Below the pieces are notes generated by a model. It was given only the letters and a program-made list of their open reading frames with translations, made no database searches and had not been told where the DNA came from. Shown here piece after piece: positions 45,353-53,946 of a stretch of DNA of 64,000 nucleotides. The translations under genes and the position numbers were made by a program. The stretch's first letter is position 1; each line of letters opens with the position of its first letter. The stretch is from positions 1 through 64,000 of the forward strand of contig JADIYW010000010.1 in the NCBI GenBank assembly GCA_016705125.1, given 5' to 3'. Source of the DNA: Bacteroidota bacterium (lineage in GTDB: Bacteria; Bacteroidota; Bacteroidia; Chitinophagales; JADIYW01).

Positions 45353-45961
45353 ATGAAGAAATTATTATGGTGCATTTTGCCTTTAGTTTTATTGGCTTGC
45401 AACTCAAAAAGAAATATAAAATCGCAGTATCCAAATGGGATGGTTTATGAAGATTATTATGAAAGCAAACAACATCCAGGTCAGAAGGAGGGTGTTTATA
45501 GAGTATATGACGATAAAGGGGGATTGATTGAAGAAGCTAATTATAAAAAAGGATTATTGGATGGGAAAAGAATTTTATACTATCCGCAAAAAAGAATAAG
45601 TGTTGAAGAAAATTATAAGGATGGGAAATTTGAAGGACCTTATTTGGAATTTTATGTTAATGGAAATAAAAAAACAGAAGGGCAATATTTAAATGGAGCA
45701 ATGGATGGTTTGTGGAGATATTATTACTTAAACCCTCCGAATAAACTAAAAGAGGCTGTTACTTTTTCAAATAATGAAGAAAATGGGCCCTACGAAATGT
45801 ATATGCCTTCGGGTATTCTTTCTGAAAAGGGCACTTATAAAAATGGGTTCGAAGAAGGAAAAATTGAAATTTATGATACTTTAACAGGTAAACTAATGCG
45901 AGAAATGATATTTAAAGATAGCATGATAGTAACAATAAATAATATACAAAAAAATGATTAG
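45353..45961 (+). CDS. YwqK-family MORN-repeat lipoprotein
   Basis: From Met 45353 it has 202 residues and a lipobox LLACN. The rest is MORN-like repeats of about 23 residues: YPNGMVYEDYYESKQHPGQKEGVYRVY, KGGLIEEANYKKGLLDGKRILYYP, EENYKDGKFEGPYLEFYVNGNKKTEGQYLNGAMDGLWRYYY and KGTYKNGFEEGKIEIYD. Named after the B. subtilis YwqK antitoxin, but in Bacteroidota such lipoproteins are common and usually not part of a toxin pair; no toxin is adjacent. An upstream Met at 45335 would disturb the signal. Divergent from dapD. Confidence 0.88.
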   Translation: MKKLLWCILPLVLLACNSKRNIKSQYPNGMVYEDYYESKQHPGQKEGVYRVYDDKGGLIEEANYKKGLLDGKRILYYPQKRISVEENYKDGKFEGPYLEFYVNGNKKTEGQYLNGAMDGLWRYYYLNPPNKLKEAVTFSNNEENGPYEMYMPSGILSEKGTYKNGFEEGKIEIYDTLTGKLMREMIFKDSMIVTINNIQKND

Positions 45962-46102
45962 CAGCCTTTTGCGCCTTTTAAAAGAATAGTTTTCAACAAA
46001 AATGGCAAAATTTAATATATTTGTGTAGCTATTTATGGTTATCTTTGTTAAATAATTTAGTCATAAATTTGTCGCGAATTAAATAATGATTCACCAAACC
46101 AA

Positions 46103-46855
46103 ATGAAAAACAAAACATATTTATTACTTTCTCTATTGTTTGCAATTACTACTTTTGTTATTTATGCCTGCAAAAGAATTGAGGTAACCGTTCCTGACCC
46201 TAATACCAATATTGACTATAAATGTAAGGATATTGATACTTTTCCAGAAGTGCCAAATTTAGATTTTGAGAGTTGGACACTTTCACCTACTAAGAGATAT
46301 TATACACCCGATCCAGATTGTTTTTGGACAACTGGGAATAAAAGTGCTGATTTGATTATTGGTAGCATAAAACCGCCAGTTACTACTTTCAGGGTGGGAA
46401 AGGATTCTGCATATTCGGGTAAATATGCCTTAATGCTCAAAACTAGTTCTTTCCGTTTGGGTAGTACCAATTTGATTACAAGTGGAACTCTTGCTACGGG
46501 TACTTTTCAACCAAATGTAAATGACCCTTTAAGTTCAATTAAATTTGGAAGACCTTTTTACAGAAAAATAAAAAAAGTTTCGGGTTACTACAAATATATA
46601 TCAATACAAAATGATAGTTGTGGTATGTATTGTTATCAAATGAAAGGCAGAGATACTATTAGTTTTGATAGAATAATTAGTAGTGAAACAAAAAGAAATT
46701 GGACTCCATTTGAATTAAATCCTGTATTTCGTTCAGACACGAGACCTGATAAATTAGTATTGTATTGGGCTTCTAGTGAAAATGGAGATGAATTGGAAGG
46801 ACAAAAAGGCTCTACTCTATATTTAGATGCTGTTAAAATTGAATATTATCCATAA
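46103..46855 (+). CDS. PCMD-domain (putative carbohydrate metabolism) lipoprotein
   Basis: 250 residues; lipobox IYACK with Cys23. The pattern fits PF13201-type PCMD domains: NLDFESW, FWTTGN, SGKYALMLKTSS, SGTLATGTF, FGRPFYRKIKKVSGYYKY, then WASSENGDELEGQKGSTLYLDAVKIEYY, with the conserved GS-LY-D near the end. Such proteins occur next to surface glycan genes in Bacteroidota and likely have a carbohydrate-binding jelly roll. A TATATTTG -7-like box is at 46016-46023. It is cotranscribed with the porin-like gene 12 bases downstream. Confidence 0.85.
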   Translation: MKNKTYLLLSLLFAITTFVIYACKRIEVTVPDPNTNIDYKCKDIDTFPEVPNLDFESWTLSPTKRYYTPDPDCFWTTGNKSADLIIGSIKPPVTTFRVGKDSAYSGKYALMLKTSSFRLGSTNLITSGTLATGTFQPNVNDPLSSIKFGRPFYRKIKKVSGYYKYISIQNDSCGMYCYQMKGRDTISFDRIISSETKRNWTPFELNPVFRSDTRPDKLVLYWASSENGDELEGQKGSTLYLDAVKIEYYP

Positions 46856-46867
46856 AAAATTTAAATA

Positions 46868-47623
46868 ATGAAAAAATTTATTATTGTTTTAAGTATTTTA
46901 TTTATCGCTTTGTCAGCAAGTGCTAGACATGGCGAGTATGGAATTAAATTGGGGCTTTCCTTTGGTGCGCCACTTGGCCCTTTAGTTTCTGGTTCCAAAG
47001 GTGCTCCAGGGTTATACCCTTCGGCTTCGGGTTATTATGAATACAAATTCACACCTAAATGGGGTTTGCTTGCAGAAATAAACTATCAGGGTATGAATGC
47101 AAGTTTTGAAACACCTTATGCAGATTTTTTGGGTGATGGCGTTTTAATCCGAAAAGACCCTCAAACGGGTGAGGAGATTAGGGAAGAGATTAAGGATTTT
47201 TATATTTATTATGCCTATGTAAAAAATGGTAGAATGAAAAATGGATATCTATCAATGCCAATTTCTGCTTCTTACCATTTAAGAAAAGGATGGAGACTAA
47301 ACTTTGGTGCGCATGTAAACATGAGATTAAAAAGTGTGATGACTGGATTGGCTACAGATGTATATTTAGGTCAACAAGGACAAGGTGGCGTAGTGGCTGC
47401 TTATGATTTTAATGAAAGTGATGCTTTTTCAAACTTTACAGGTGGTGTAAATGCTGGCGTTCAATACCAAACCAAAATGGGTTTAAATTTTGACATGCGT
47501 TTCTCCAACGACCTAACTTCTTATTTTAAGAAATCATTTGATGCCGCTCCAGGCGTATATAGATTAATGACTGTTCAAACTACAGTTGGCTACCGAATTG
47601 GCGGTGGGAAGGAATTGAAATAG
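46868..47623 (+). CDS. Porin-family outer-membrane beta-barrel protein
   Basis: 251 residues with a signal peptide (SILFIALSASARHG). Strands GEYGIKLGLSFGAPLG, GYYEYKFTPKWGLLAEINYQG, GYLSMPISASYHLRKGWRLNFGAHVNMRL, GGVNAGVQYQTKMGLNFDMRFS and a final TVGYRIGGG fit the PF13568-type outer-membrane beta-barrel family. It sits 12 bases after the PCMD lipoprotein, so they are probably an operon. The function is unknown. Confidence 0.85.
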   Translation: MKKFIIVLSILFIALSASARHGEYGIKLGLSFGAPLGPLVSGSKGAPGLYPSASGYYEYKFTPKWGLLAEINYQGMNASFETPYADFLGDGVLIRKDPQTGEEIREEIKDFYIYYAYVKNGRMKNGYLSMPISASYHLRKGWRLNFGAHVNMRLKSVMTGLATDVYLGQQGQGGVVAAYDFNESDAFSNFTGGVNAGVQYQTKMGLNFDMRFSNDLTSYFKKSFDAAPGVYRLMTVQTTVGYRIGGGKELK

Positions 47624-47630
47624 ATAAAAA

Positions 47631-47664
47631 TTAGTGAATCACTAAATTAGCGAATTAGCTAATT
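47631..47664. terminator. Two small hairpins between convergent genes
   Basis: TTAGTG/CACTAA with a 3-base loop (47631-47645) is immediately followed by AATTAGC/GCTAATT with a 6-base loop (47645-47664). They share the base at 47645, so they may be alternative or adjacent stems. They lie between the porin stop (47623) and the radical SAM stop (47729). Confidence 0.4.
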
Positions 47665-47728
47665 GTAATAATGTTATTATAAATTTGGTCTTTTGGTTGG
47701 GGAAGCTATTTTATTTTTTAGGTCAGCA

Positions 47729-48778
47729 CTAACTAACGTCCAAGCTAAAATTAACTTCACAGCCTTCGCTACAATTGGTGCAAATGTCTATTTCCTTGCG
47801 CGAACGTACCAATTTCCCTCTGAAATCTATGTAGGTTGGGCTTTGCCATATTTCTTTAAAGGATTTTGTTTTCAAATCACCTAGTTGGTATTGCGCATCT
47901 TTGTCAAAGCAACAAGGCACCACCTTACCATCCCAAGTGATGACACAAGAATGCCATAATTTCCAGCAACTATTTTCTAAGGTATTTTTTATGCTATAAG
48001 TGCCATCACCTAATTTTTTGTACCTCGAATACTTTTCATCCTCCGGGATTAAAGGATTGCCATTTTTATATTCATAAACTTGTGCGGTCTTAAGTATTAC
48101 TTCATCTACGCCTATTTCTTTTGCCAGTTTACGCAAATCGGCAATTTGATGCTCATTTGGTTTTACAACTAAAAATTGGAAAATAATATGTGGAGTACTT
48201 GATTTCATTTCTTTTTTCCAATGCACAATATTTTTCGCTCCTTGAATCACTTTTTCTAATTTTCCTCCTATCCTATATTGCTGATAAGTATCTTGGGTTG
48301 TTCCATCTATCGAAATAATAAGCCTATCCAATCCTGATTCTATCGTTTTTTTTGCATTCGCCTCAGTAAGGTAATGTGCGTTAGTAGAAGTGGCGGTATA
48401 TATTTTTTTGGAAACAGCATAGCTCACCATTTTCAAAAAATCTTTGTGTAAATAGGGTTCGCCCTGAAAATAAAAAGTTAGATAAACCAATTCACGGTGC
48501 ATTTGGTCTATAATGGTTTGGAAAAAATCGACATTCAACATGCCTGTGTCTCGGGTAAACTCACGTAAACCACTTGGGCACTCAGGACACCTTAAATTGC
48601 AGTAGGTAGTAGGTTCTACCGAAATTGAAAAAGGTAAGCCCCATTGTATAGGCTTCTTTTTCCATTTTGATAAATAAAAAGAACCATATACTTTCCCCAT
48701 ATTCCACGTTCGCTTTAAAGTGAGCTTGGAAAAGAAATTTATACTATTTTTTATTGAAAATGCCATTATTGATTCCAA
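47729..48778 (-). CDS. Radical SAM protein with SPASM-type C-terminus
   Basis: 349 residues. The SAM-cluster motif is C60-NLR-C64-PE-C67. The radical SAM barrel continues with GEPYLHKDFLKMV, LDRLIISIDGTTQDTYQQYRIGG and the C-terminal SPASM-like auxiliary cluster region CWKLWHSCVITWDGKVVPCCFDKDAQYQLGDLKTKSFKEIW and CTNCSEGCEVNF. SPASM proteins modify peptides or other substrates. No precursor peptide or transporter is visible in the neighbourhood, so the substrate is unknown. Met5 (MAFSIKNS) is an alternative start. Confidence 0.93.
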   Translation of the reverse strand: MESIMAFSIKNSINFFSKLTLKRTWNMGKVYGSFYLSKWKKKPIQWGLPFSISVEPTTYCNLRCPECPSGLREFTRDTGMLNVDFFQTIIDQMHRELVYLTFYFQGEPYLHKDFLKMVSYAVSKKIYTATSTNAHYLTEANAKKTIESGLDRLIISIDGTTQDTYQQYRIGGKLEKVIQGAKNIVHWKKEMKSSTPHIIFQFLVVKPNEHQIADLRKLAKEIGVDEVILKTAQVYEYKNGNPLIPEDEKYSRYKKLGDGTYSIKNTLENSCWKLWHSCVITWDGKVVPCCFDKDAQYQLGDLKTKSFKEIWQSPTYIDFRGKLVRSRKEIDICTNCSEGCEVNFSLDVS

Positions 48779-48846
48779 AAGTAGGACTAAATTTATTTAA
48801 TTGGTGTTAAAAAGGTAATTTTGAACCAAAATACAATATTTAGGTA

Positions 48847-49728
48847 ATGGGAAATAAATTGACAAGCCATCTTTGGCAGGAATATGCGCTTATAGATTCG
48901 GGCAATCAATTTAAACTGGAACGGTTTGGAAATACCTATTTAAAACGACCAGAACCGCAGGCTGTGTGGCAACCAAAACTCAGTGATTCGAAATGGGCTG
49001 AATTGGCAAGTGCAAGTTTTCAACGCAAAAAAACAAATGAAGAAGATGGAAATTGGCAAGTAAAAAATGGTGTTAAGGATAGATGGGTAATAAATTATAA
49101 ATCAGCCAATTTGAATTTAAATTTTAGACTAGGACTAACATCTTTCAAACATGTTGGTTTATTTCCTGAGCAAGCCGAAAATTGGGAATTTATATATGCT
49201 CAAGTAAAAAAATGCAAATCTGAAAACCCAAAAGTCCTTAATTTATTCGCTTATACCGGCGGTGCATCTTTGGCTGCAAAGGCGGCTGGAGCAGATGTGG
49301 TTCATGTTGATTCGATAAAGCCAGTAGTAACTTGGGCGAAGGAAAACATGGAATTGTCAGGTTTGGATGGCATTAGATGGGTGGTAGAGGATGCCATGAA
49401 ATTTGTAAAAAGAGAGGTAAAAAGAGGCACAAAATATAGCGGTATTATTCTAGATCCTCCTGCATATGGTCGTGGCCCCGATGGCGAAAAGTGGATAATG
49501 GAGGACAAAATAAATGAAATGATGGCTTGTTGCGCCCAATTATTGCTGCCTAATGATAGTTTTTTGGTTTTAAATCTGTATTCTATGGGGTTATCTTCAC
49601 TTATTGCCGACTCCTTGGTTGAAAGTCATTTTACGGAAATAAAAGAAAAGGAATTTGGCGAACTGTATTTTGCTGATGAAGCCAATCGAAATTTGCCTTT
49701 GGGTACTTATTTTAGGTTTATAAGGTAA
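48847..49728 (+). CDS. Class I SAM-dependent rRNA methyltransferase (RlmI/RlmK-like)
   Basis: 293 residues. Motif I LNLFAYTGGASLAAKAAGADVVHVDSIKPVV binds SAM; motif IV is ILDPPAYGRGPDGEKW with the Pro-Pro pair of m5C/m2G type RlmI, RlmKL enzymes. Family members methylate 23S rRNA. No PUA domain is apparent at the N-terminus, so it is the short form common in Bacteroidota. Divergent from the radical SAM gene, and convergent with the YdcF gene 6 bases away. Confidence 0.9.
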   Translation: MGNKLTSHLWQEYALIDSGNQFKLERFGNTYLKRPEPQAVWQPKLSDSKWAELASASFQRKKTNEEDGNWQVKNGVKDRWVINYKSANLNLNFRLGLTSFKHVGLFPEQAENWEFIYAQVKKCKSENPKVLNLFAYTGGASLAAKAAGADVVHVDSIKPVVTWAKENMELSGLDGIRWVVEDAMKFVKREVKRGTKYSGIILDPPAYGRGPDGEKWIMEDKINEMMACCAQLLLPNDSFLVLNLYSMGLSSLIADSLVESHFTEIKEKEFGELYFADEANRNLPLGTYFRFIR

Positions 49729-49734
49729 GTTTTT

Positions 49735-50289
49735 CTAAATTATTTCTGCATAAAATGCAATAAATTCTCTGAATATTGCATAAAAATCCCTCCATTCAAA
49801 GTACATGGGGCTTACACTGCTAATATTGGTAAATCCTTGTTTTTGAAAAAGCATTTTTGTTCTTGTTATATGGTAATACTGTGAAACAACTAAAATTTGG
49901 TTAAACCCATATTGCTTGCTAATTTTTTTAGAATTGATGGCAGTTAGTTCTGTATTGTTTCCATTATTATCTACCAAAATAAGAGAATCGGGAATTCCAT
50001 TTTTCACTAAAAAGGCTTTCATAACAGTACCTTCATAGTGTCCTTCTTTGCCTAATCCACCGCTCACCAAAATTTTGTTTACCCTTTTCTGATTAAATAA
50101 TTCTAATCCACACTCCAATCTTTTTTCTAGTCTTTTCGAAAGGCTTCCATCCTTATTTACTTTGTTCCCAAGGATAACGGCAATCTCGCCATGGAGTTTT
50201 TCGTCTCTAAGTCCATCAAATATAATAAAAAATGAATGTATGACAAACCAACAAATACCTAAAAAAAGTATGATTTTTATTTTTTTCAT
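49735..50289 (-). CDS. YdcF/SanA/ElyC-family membrane protein
   Basis: From Met 50289 it has 184 residues. One N-terminal membrane helix (KIILFLGICWFVIHSFFIIF), then a DUF218 domain: IAVILGNKVNKDGSLSKRLEKRLECGLEL, VSGGLGKEGHYEGTVMKAFLVKNGIPDSLILVDNNGNNT, QILVVSQYYHITRTKMLFQK. DUF218 proteins are linked to envelope integrity and cell-wall sugar chemistry. The frame start at 50307 would place more residues before the helix. Confidence 0.88.
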   Translation of the reverse strand: MKKIKIILFLGICWFVIHSFFIIFDGLRDEKLHGEIAVILGNKVNKDGSLSKRLEKRLECGLELFNQKRVNKILVSGGLGKEGHYEGTVMKAFLVKNGIPDSLILVDNNGNNTELTAINSKKISKQYGFNQILVVSQYYHITRTKMLFQKQGFTNISSVSPMYFEWRDFYAIFREFIAFYAEII

Positions 50290-50303
50290 TTCAAGTAATT
50301 TAA

Positions 50304-50333
50304 ACAAAAAAAAGACCCCAAAAAGGAGTCTTT
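50304..50333 (-). terminator. Intrinsic terminator of the DUF937 gene (leftward)
   Basis: Read on the minus strand: AAAGACTCC, a 5-base T loop, then GGGGTCTTT with one mismatch, followed by an about 7-base T run and GTTT. It lies 22 bases after the DUF937 stop (50355) and before the YdcF start. Confidence 0.8.
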
Positions 50334-50354
50334 CTCTGTTTATTATATTTTTAC

Positions 50355-50975
50355 TTATTTAAATAAATTGCCCAAAATGCTTTTGCCAATATTCATAGCT
50401 TCGTTTTGTATATTACCATCACCATCTTTATCCAAAACATTACCCAAAATTTGCATTAATGGATTATTGTTTTGTTGTGCTTGTTGTTGATGTTGCTGTG
50501 TTGCACCGCCCAAAATGGAGATTAAATTACCCAATCCACCACCTGATTGTTGTTGTGGTGCTTGTTGCTGGCTTTTACCTAGAGCACCCATTAATATTGG
50601 AGCCAAAATGGTTAATAATTTTCCAACCATGGCAGGATTCAATCCACTGTGTTGTCCAATTTGTTGTTCCATTTGCGGTTGTTTGGCACCCAAAATATGG
50701 CCTAATATCGCTGCTCCTGGGCCTTGGCTTGCATTACCCAAAAATTGTGGCAACATATCCAAAATACCACCATCATGGTCTTTGCTTATTGCATTTAATA
50801 TACCCTGAGCACCATCTTCTGATTGTGCATTTTTATTCAAGGCACCCAATAATGCAGGAAGAGCTAATTGAATAGCATTGCCTGCTTGATTCTGATCCAC
50901 ACCTAATTGTTCACCAATTTGGGCTACTGTGTTCTCATTTAATACACTTGAAAGTAATTGATTTAAATCTGACAT
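50355..50975 (-). CDS. DUF937 domain-containing protein
   Basis: 206 residues. The N-terminal about 130 residues match DUF937/YidB-like helical repeats: LLSSVLNENTVAQIGEQLGVDQNQAGNAIQLALPALLGALNKNA, then MEQQIGQHSGLNPAMVGKLLTILAPILMGALGK. A Gln/Gly-rich low-complexity linker follows (about 137-172: QQQAPQQQSGGG, QQHQQQAQQNN), then a C-terminal segment LMQILGNVLDKDGDGNIQNEAMN that resembles an EF-hand-like loop. The role is unknown. It has its own terminator. Confidence 0.9.
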   Translation of the reverse strand: MSDLNQLLSSVLNENTVAQIGEQLGVDQNQAGNAIQLALPALLGALNKNAQSEDGAQGILNAISKDHDGGILDMLPQFLGNASQGPGAAILGHILGAKQPQMEQQIGQHSGLNPAMVGKLLTILAPILMGALGKSQQQAPQQQSGGGLGNLISILGGATQQHQQQAQQNNNPLMQILGNVLDKDGDGNIQNEAMNIGKSILGNLFK

Positions 50976-51029
50976 TTTTTATAAATTTGATGTAATTTAG
51001 TACAATTTTCGTTCCAATCTATTTTTTTT

Positions 51030-51560
51030 ATGCAAAAATATAATTGTTTATACATCCATGGCTTAGATAGTTCGCCGCTAAAAGAAAAATTGGATATTTT
51101 GAAAGGAGCAGGAATGAACGTTTTTGCCTTACACATAGATTACCGAAATCAAAAGAATAGTTATGATTTACTAGAGAATTTTGCCAAGAAAAATGAAATT
51201 AATTTTATTGTCGGTAGTTCATTAGGCGGTTATATAGGTTTTTGGCTGGCCGAACAATTGGGTATTCCCTGTCTTCTATTTAATCCTGCTTTAGCTTATC
51301 GTTCTATCGACAATGTATTAGTGCCGCCAATTGGTGCTTCTTATTGCCCATTACGAATAATGGTTTTGGGTAAGCAAGATGACGTAGTTTTGCCTAAGGA
51401 AACCTTGAATTGGCTGGATGCTTATCCAAAGTCAAAAACAATTGAAAAAATTTTCGAGTGTCATTGGTTGTCTCATGGAATCGACCTAAATACCTTTAAG
51501 GAATTTACTGTATTGTCGGTACAAATATTAGAGCATAATTTGGTTAATATTGGTATTTGA
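51030..51560 (+). CDS. YqiA/YcfP-family alpha/beta hydrolase
   Basis: 176 residues. LYIHGLDSSPLKEK is the N-terminal oxyanion region, FIVGSSLGGYIGFWLAE carries the nucleophile Ser of GSSLGG, LGKQDDVVLPKET supplies the Asp-rich region and CHWLSHGI supplies the His. It fits the small UPF0227/YqiA esterase family. The substrate is unknown. It is divergent from the DUF937 gene and convergent with the multicopper oxidase. Confidence 0.9.
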   Translation: MQKYNCLYIHGLDSSPLKEKLDILKGAGMNVFALHIDYRNQKNSYDLLENFAKKNEINFIVGSSLGGYIGFWLAEQLGIPCLLFNPALAYRSIDNVLVPPIGASYCPLRIMVLGKQDDVVLPKETLNWLDAYPKSKTIEKIFECHWLSHGIDLNTFKEFTVLSVQILEHNLVNIGI

Positions 51561-51585
51561 GAAATGGAATCCTTTTTTGGAAAAT

Positions 51586-53943
51586 CTAATACCCAATTGT
51601 CAATCCAACGCCAACACCCATATCACTATCATAATGGATTTTTGCTGCAAGGTTTTTAGTAATAATGTATTTTAATCCAACCATATATTCTACATCCGTA
51701 TTGACCATAAAATCCATTCTTAAACGTTTTGTTAATGGAATATCTTCTCGCATCAACTGTAAGCGTACATAACCATTGTGGTAAACTTCAGCTTGTAGTT
51801 TTACAAGTAATGGCAAGGTATATTCCAATCCTATGGATGCTAGAATACGATTGTCTTTTGAATTTTTTTGGGTAAATAGATTTTTTTCTATTTCGTTCAT
51901 CTCTAGTTTTCGGTAACGATAATCAAAACCTGCAAATATTTGCAAAAATTGCATTTTATCGATATATCTACCAATATGGGTTTCTGTTTCAAATCCATGC
52001 ATTTTATGATAACCTAAGCGCCATTCTGTACCAAGGCTCCACCGTTTGTTTTGCAACATTAATTCACCATCGTTTCCATTACTTGCAAAATCGTTTTCAA
52101 TCATAAAATGAAATTTTCTGTCTTCGGAAAATAATTTGCGTTGGGCCAATTTTGGATTGGGTATTAATGGATTGGGTGCCTGATTTTCATAACTGAAAAC
52201 GCGACCCATACCACTCATCATGTGGTATAAAATATGACAATGAAAAAACCAATCTCCTTCTACATTAGCATTAAATTCCAAAGTGTCGGTTTCCATTGGC
52301 ATAATGTCAATAATATTTTTTAAAGGAGCAAAATCACCTTGTCCATTTATTACTCTAAAATCGTGACCGTGCAAGTGCATCGGATGTCTCATCATGGAGG
52401 CATTTTCTATAATCAGCCTAATATTTTCACCCTTTTTAATTAATATTTTATCAGATTCAGAAACTACTTTATTATTTAAACTCCATAAATAACGGTTCAT
52501 ATTTCCGGTTAATCTGAAATTCAATACTTTTACAGGTGCATCATTTGGAAGGCTAGTAATTGTTGGTGATTTAAGCATTGCATAATTTAACGTAACGATG
52601 TCTGAAAGTGCGTTTCCATTATAACGATTCGTATCTTCCATCTGCATTTCTTGCTCTTCTATTTCACCGTATTTTTGCAATTCTTTCTCTTCTTTTCTTT
52701 CGCTTTTGGTTTTCAAATTACCTGTTATTTCTGGATACATCACTACATTCATATCCATCTGATTTAGGCTCATTTTCATGCCCATGTCTTTCAAATTGCC
52801 ATTCATCTTTACCATATCATTCATCATTTTCATGCCTTCAAAATATTTTAATTTTGGCAATGAATTGTCTAATTGCTTAATTCCATTGCCAATAAATAAA
52901 GAAGCTGATTTTGTCCTGTCTTCTGGTGTAGCTAATAACTCGTATGAAATACTGTCATTAGGTATGGTAACGATTATATCATAGGTTTCAGAAACGGCAA
53001 TAATCAATCTATCCACTTCCACCGGTTCTACATCGTTTCCGTCGTTGGCCACAACGGTTATTTTTCCGCCTGCATAGGACAACCAAAAATAAGAAGATGC
53101 ACCGCCGTTTGAAATACTTAAGCGTACTTTATCTCCACCTTTAAATTGTGTGAGCTGACTTTCATTTTGCCCATTAATTAAAAACTTATCGTAAAATACA
53201 TCACTCACATCCATCGCTAATTGCCGTTTCCACTCATTTTTTAATTTGGTTTTAAAATCACCAGCTTTTATAGCTTCAAAATAACTTTGCGTAGTGCCTT
53301 TTTTTATAGCTGACCAATCAGATGCATTGTGCAACATTCGATGGACATTTTCTGGTTTGAGGTTTGTCCATTCACTTAAGACAATAGGAACAGTAGGTAA
53401 ATCATCTATTCCTTTCCTAAATGTTGGATCATTCTCTCGTTTGTTCATAATAAAACTACCATACATCCCAATTTGCTCTTGTAAGCCACTATGACTGTGG
53501 TACCAATGTGTGCCATGTTGTATAATTGGAAATTTATATACATGCATTGTATGCGGCGGTATAGGCATTTGTGTAAGGTTAGGAACGCCATCTTCTTTAT
53601 TAGGTAAAAATAAACCATGCCAATGCATCGAGGATTCTTCATCCAAATCATTATAAACAAATATTTCTGCTGTATCGCCCTCGGTAAAGGTTAAAGTGGG
53701 CATTGGAATTTGTCCATTTACAGCAATTCCTCTTTTCTCCTTTCCTCCAAAAGTTACTATCGTATCTTTTATATGTAAATCATAATGGACGGTTTTTTGC
53801 GCAAATATATTTTGACTAGTTAATATTACCATAAATAGCAGAATCGATTTACAACATGCTTTTTCATGAATAAAAATGGCTTTAAAAATTCTTTTTAGAA
53901 GATTAAATACCCATTTAGCTATTTTAATTAATTTTTGTTTCAT
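51586..53943 (-). CDS. Multicopper oxidase (CopA-type) with C-terminal beta-barrel-like domain
   Basis: 785 residues. After a hydrophobic export segment come three cupredoxin domains. Trinuclear and T1 copper ligands are visible: HWHG at 107-110, HWYHSH at 146-151, HPMHLHGHDF near 530-545, and HCHILYHMMSGMG near 590-603. A Met-rich stretch about 365-400 (GMKMMNDMVKMNG, MGMKMSLNQMDMN) is typical of periplasmic copper oxidases. From about 620 the protein changes to strand-rich sequence with Trp/Tyr repeats (WSLGTEWRLGYHKMHG, FAGFDYRYRKL, GVGLTIGY), resembling CopB. It would oxidise Cu(I) in the periplasm. It is the last gene of the copper operon, 3 bases from the ATPase. Confidence 0.93.
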   Translation of the reverse strand: MKQKLIKIAKWVFNLLKRIFKAIFIHEKACCKSILLFMVILTSQNIFAQKTVHYDLHIKDTIVTFGGKEKRGIAVNGQIPMPTLTFTEGDTAEIFVYNDLDEESSMHWHGLFLPNKEDGVPNLTQMPIPPHTMHVYKFPIIQHGTHWYHSHSGLQEQIGMYGSFIMNKRENDPTFRKGIDDLPTVPIVLSEWTNLKPENVHRMLHNASDWSAIKKGTTQSYFEAIKAGDFKTKLKNEWKRQLAMDVSDVFYDKFLINGQNESQLTQFKGGDKVRLSISNGGASSYFWLSYAGGKITVVANDGNDVEPVEVDRLIIAVSETYDIIVTIPNDSISYELLATPEDRTKSASLFIGNGIKQLDNSLPKLKYFEGMKMMNDMVKMNGNLKDMGMKMSLNQMDMNVVMYPEITGNLKTKSERKEEKELQKYGEIEEQEMQMEDTNRYNGNALSDIVTLNYAMLKSPTITSLPNDAPVKVLNFRLTGNMNRYLWSLNNKVVSESDKILIKKGENIRLIIENASMMRHPMHLHGHDFRVINGQGDFAPLKNIIDIMPMETDTLEFNANVEGDWFFHCHILYHMMSGMGRVFSYENQAPNPLIPNPKLAQRKLFSEDRKFHFMIENDFASNGNDGELMLQNKRWSLGTEWRLGYHKMHGFETETHIGRYIDKMQFLQIFAGFDYRYRKLEMNEIEKNLFTQKNSKDNRILASIGLEYTLPLLVKLQAEVYHNGYVRLQLMREDIPLTKRLRMDFMVNTDVEYMVGLKYIITKNLAAKIHYDSDMGVGVGLTIGY

Positions 53944-53946
53944 TAT

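Noticed and set aside
45353..45961. YwqK-like lipoprotein as the antitoxin of a toxin-antitoxin pair
   Set aside because: It has a lipobox, MORN repeats and no toxin gene next to it.
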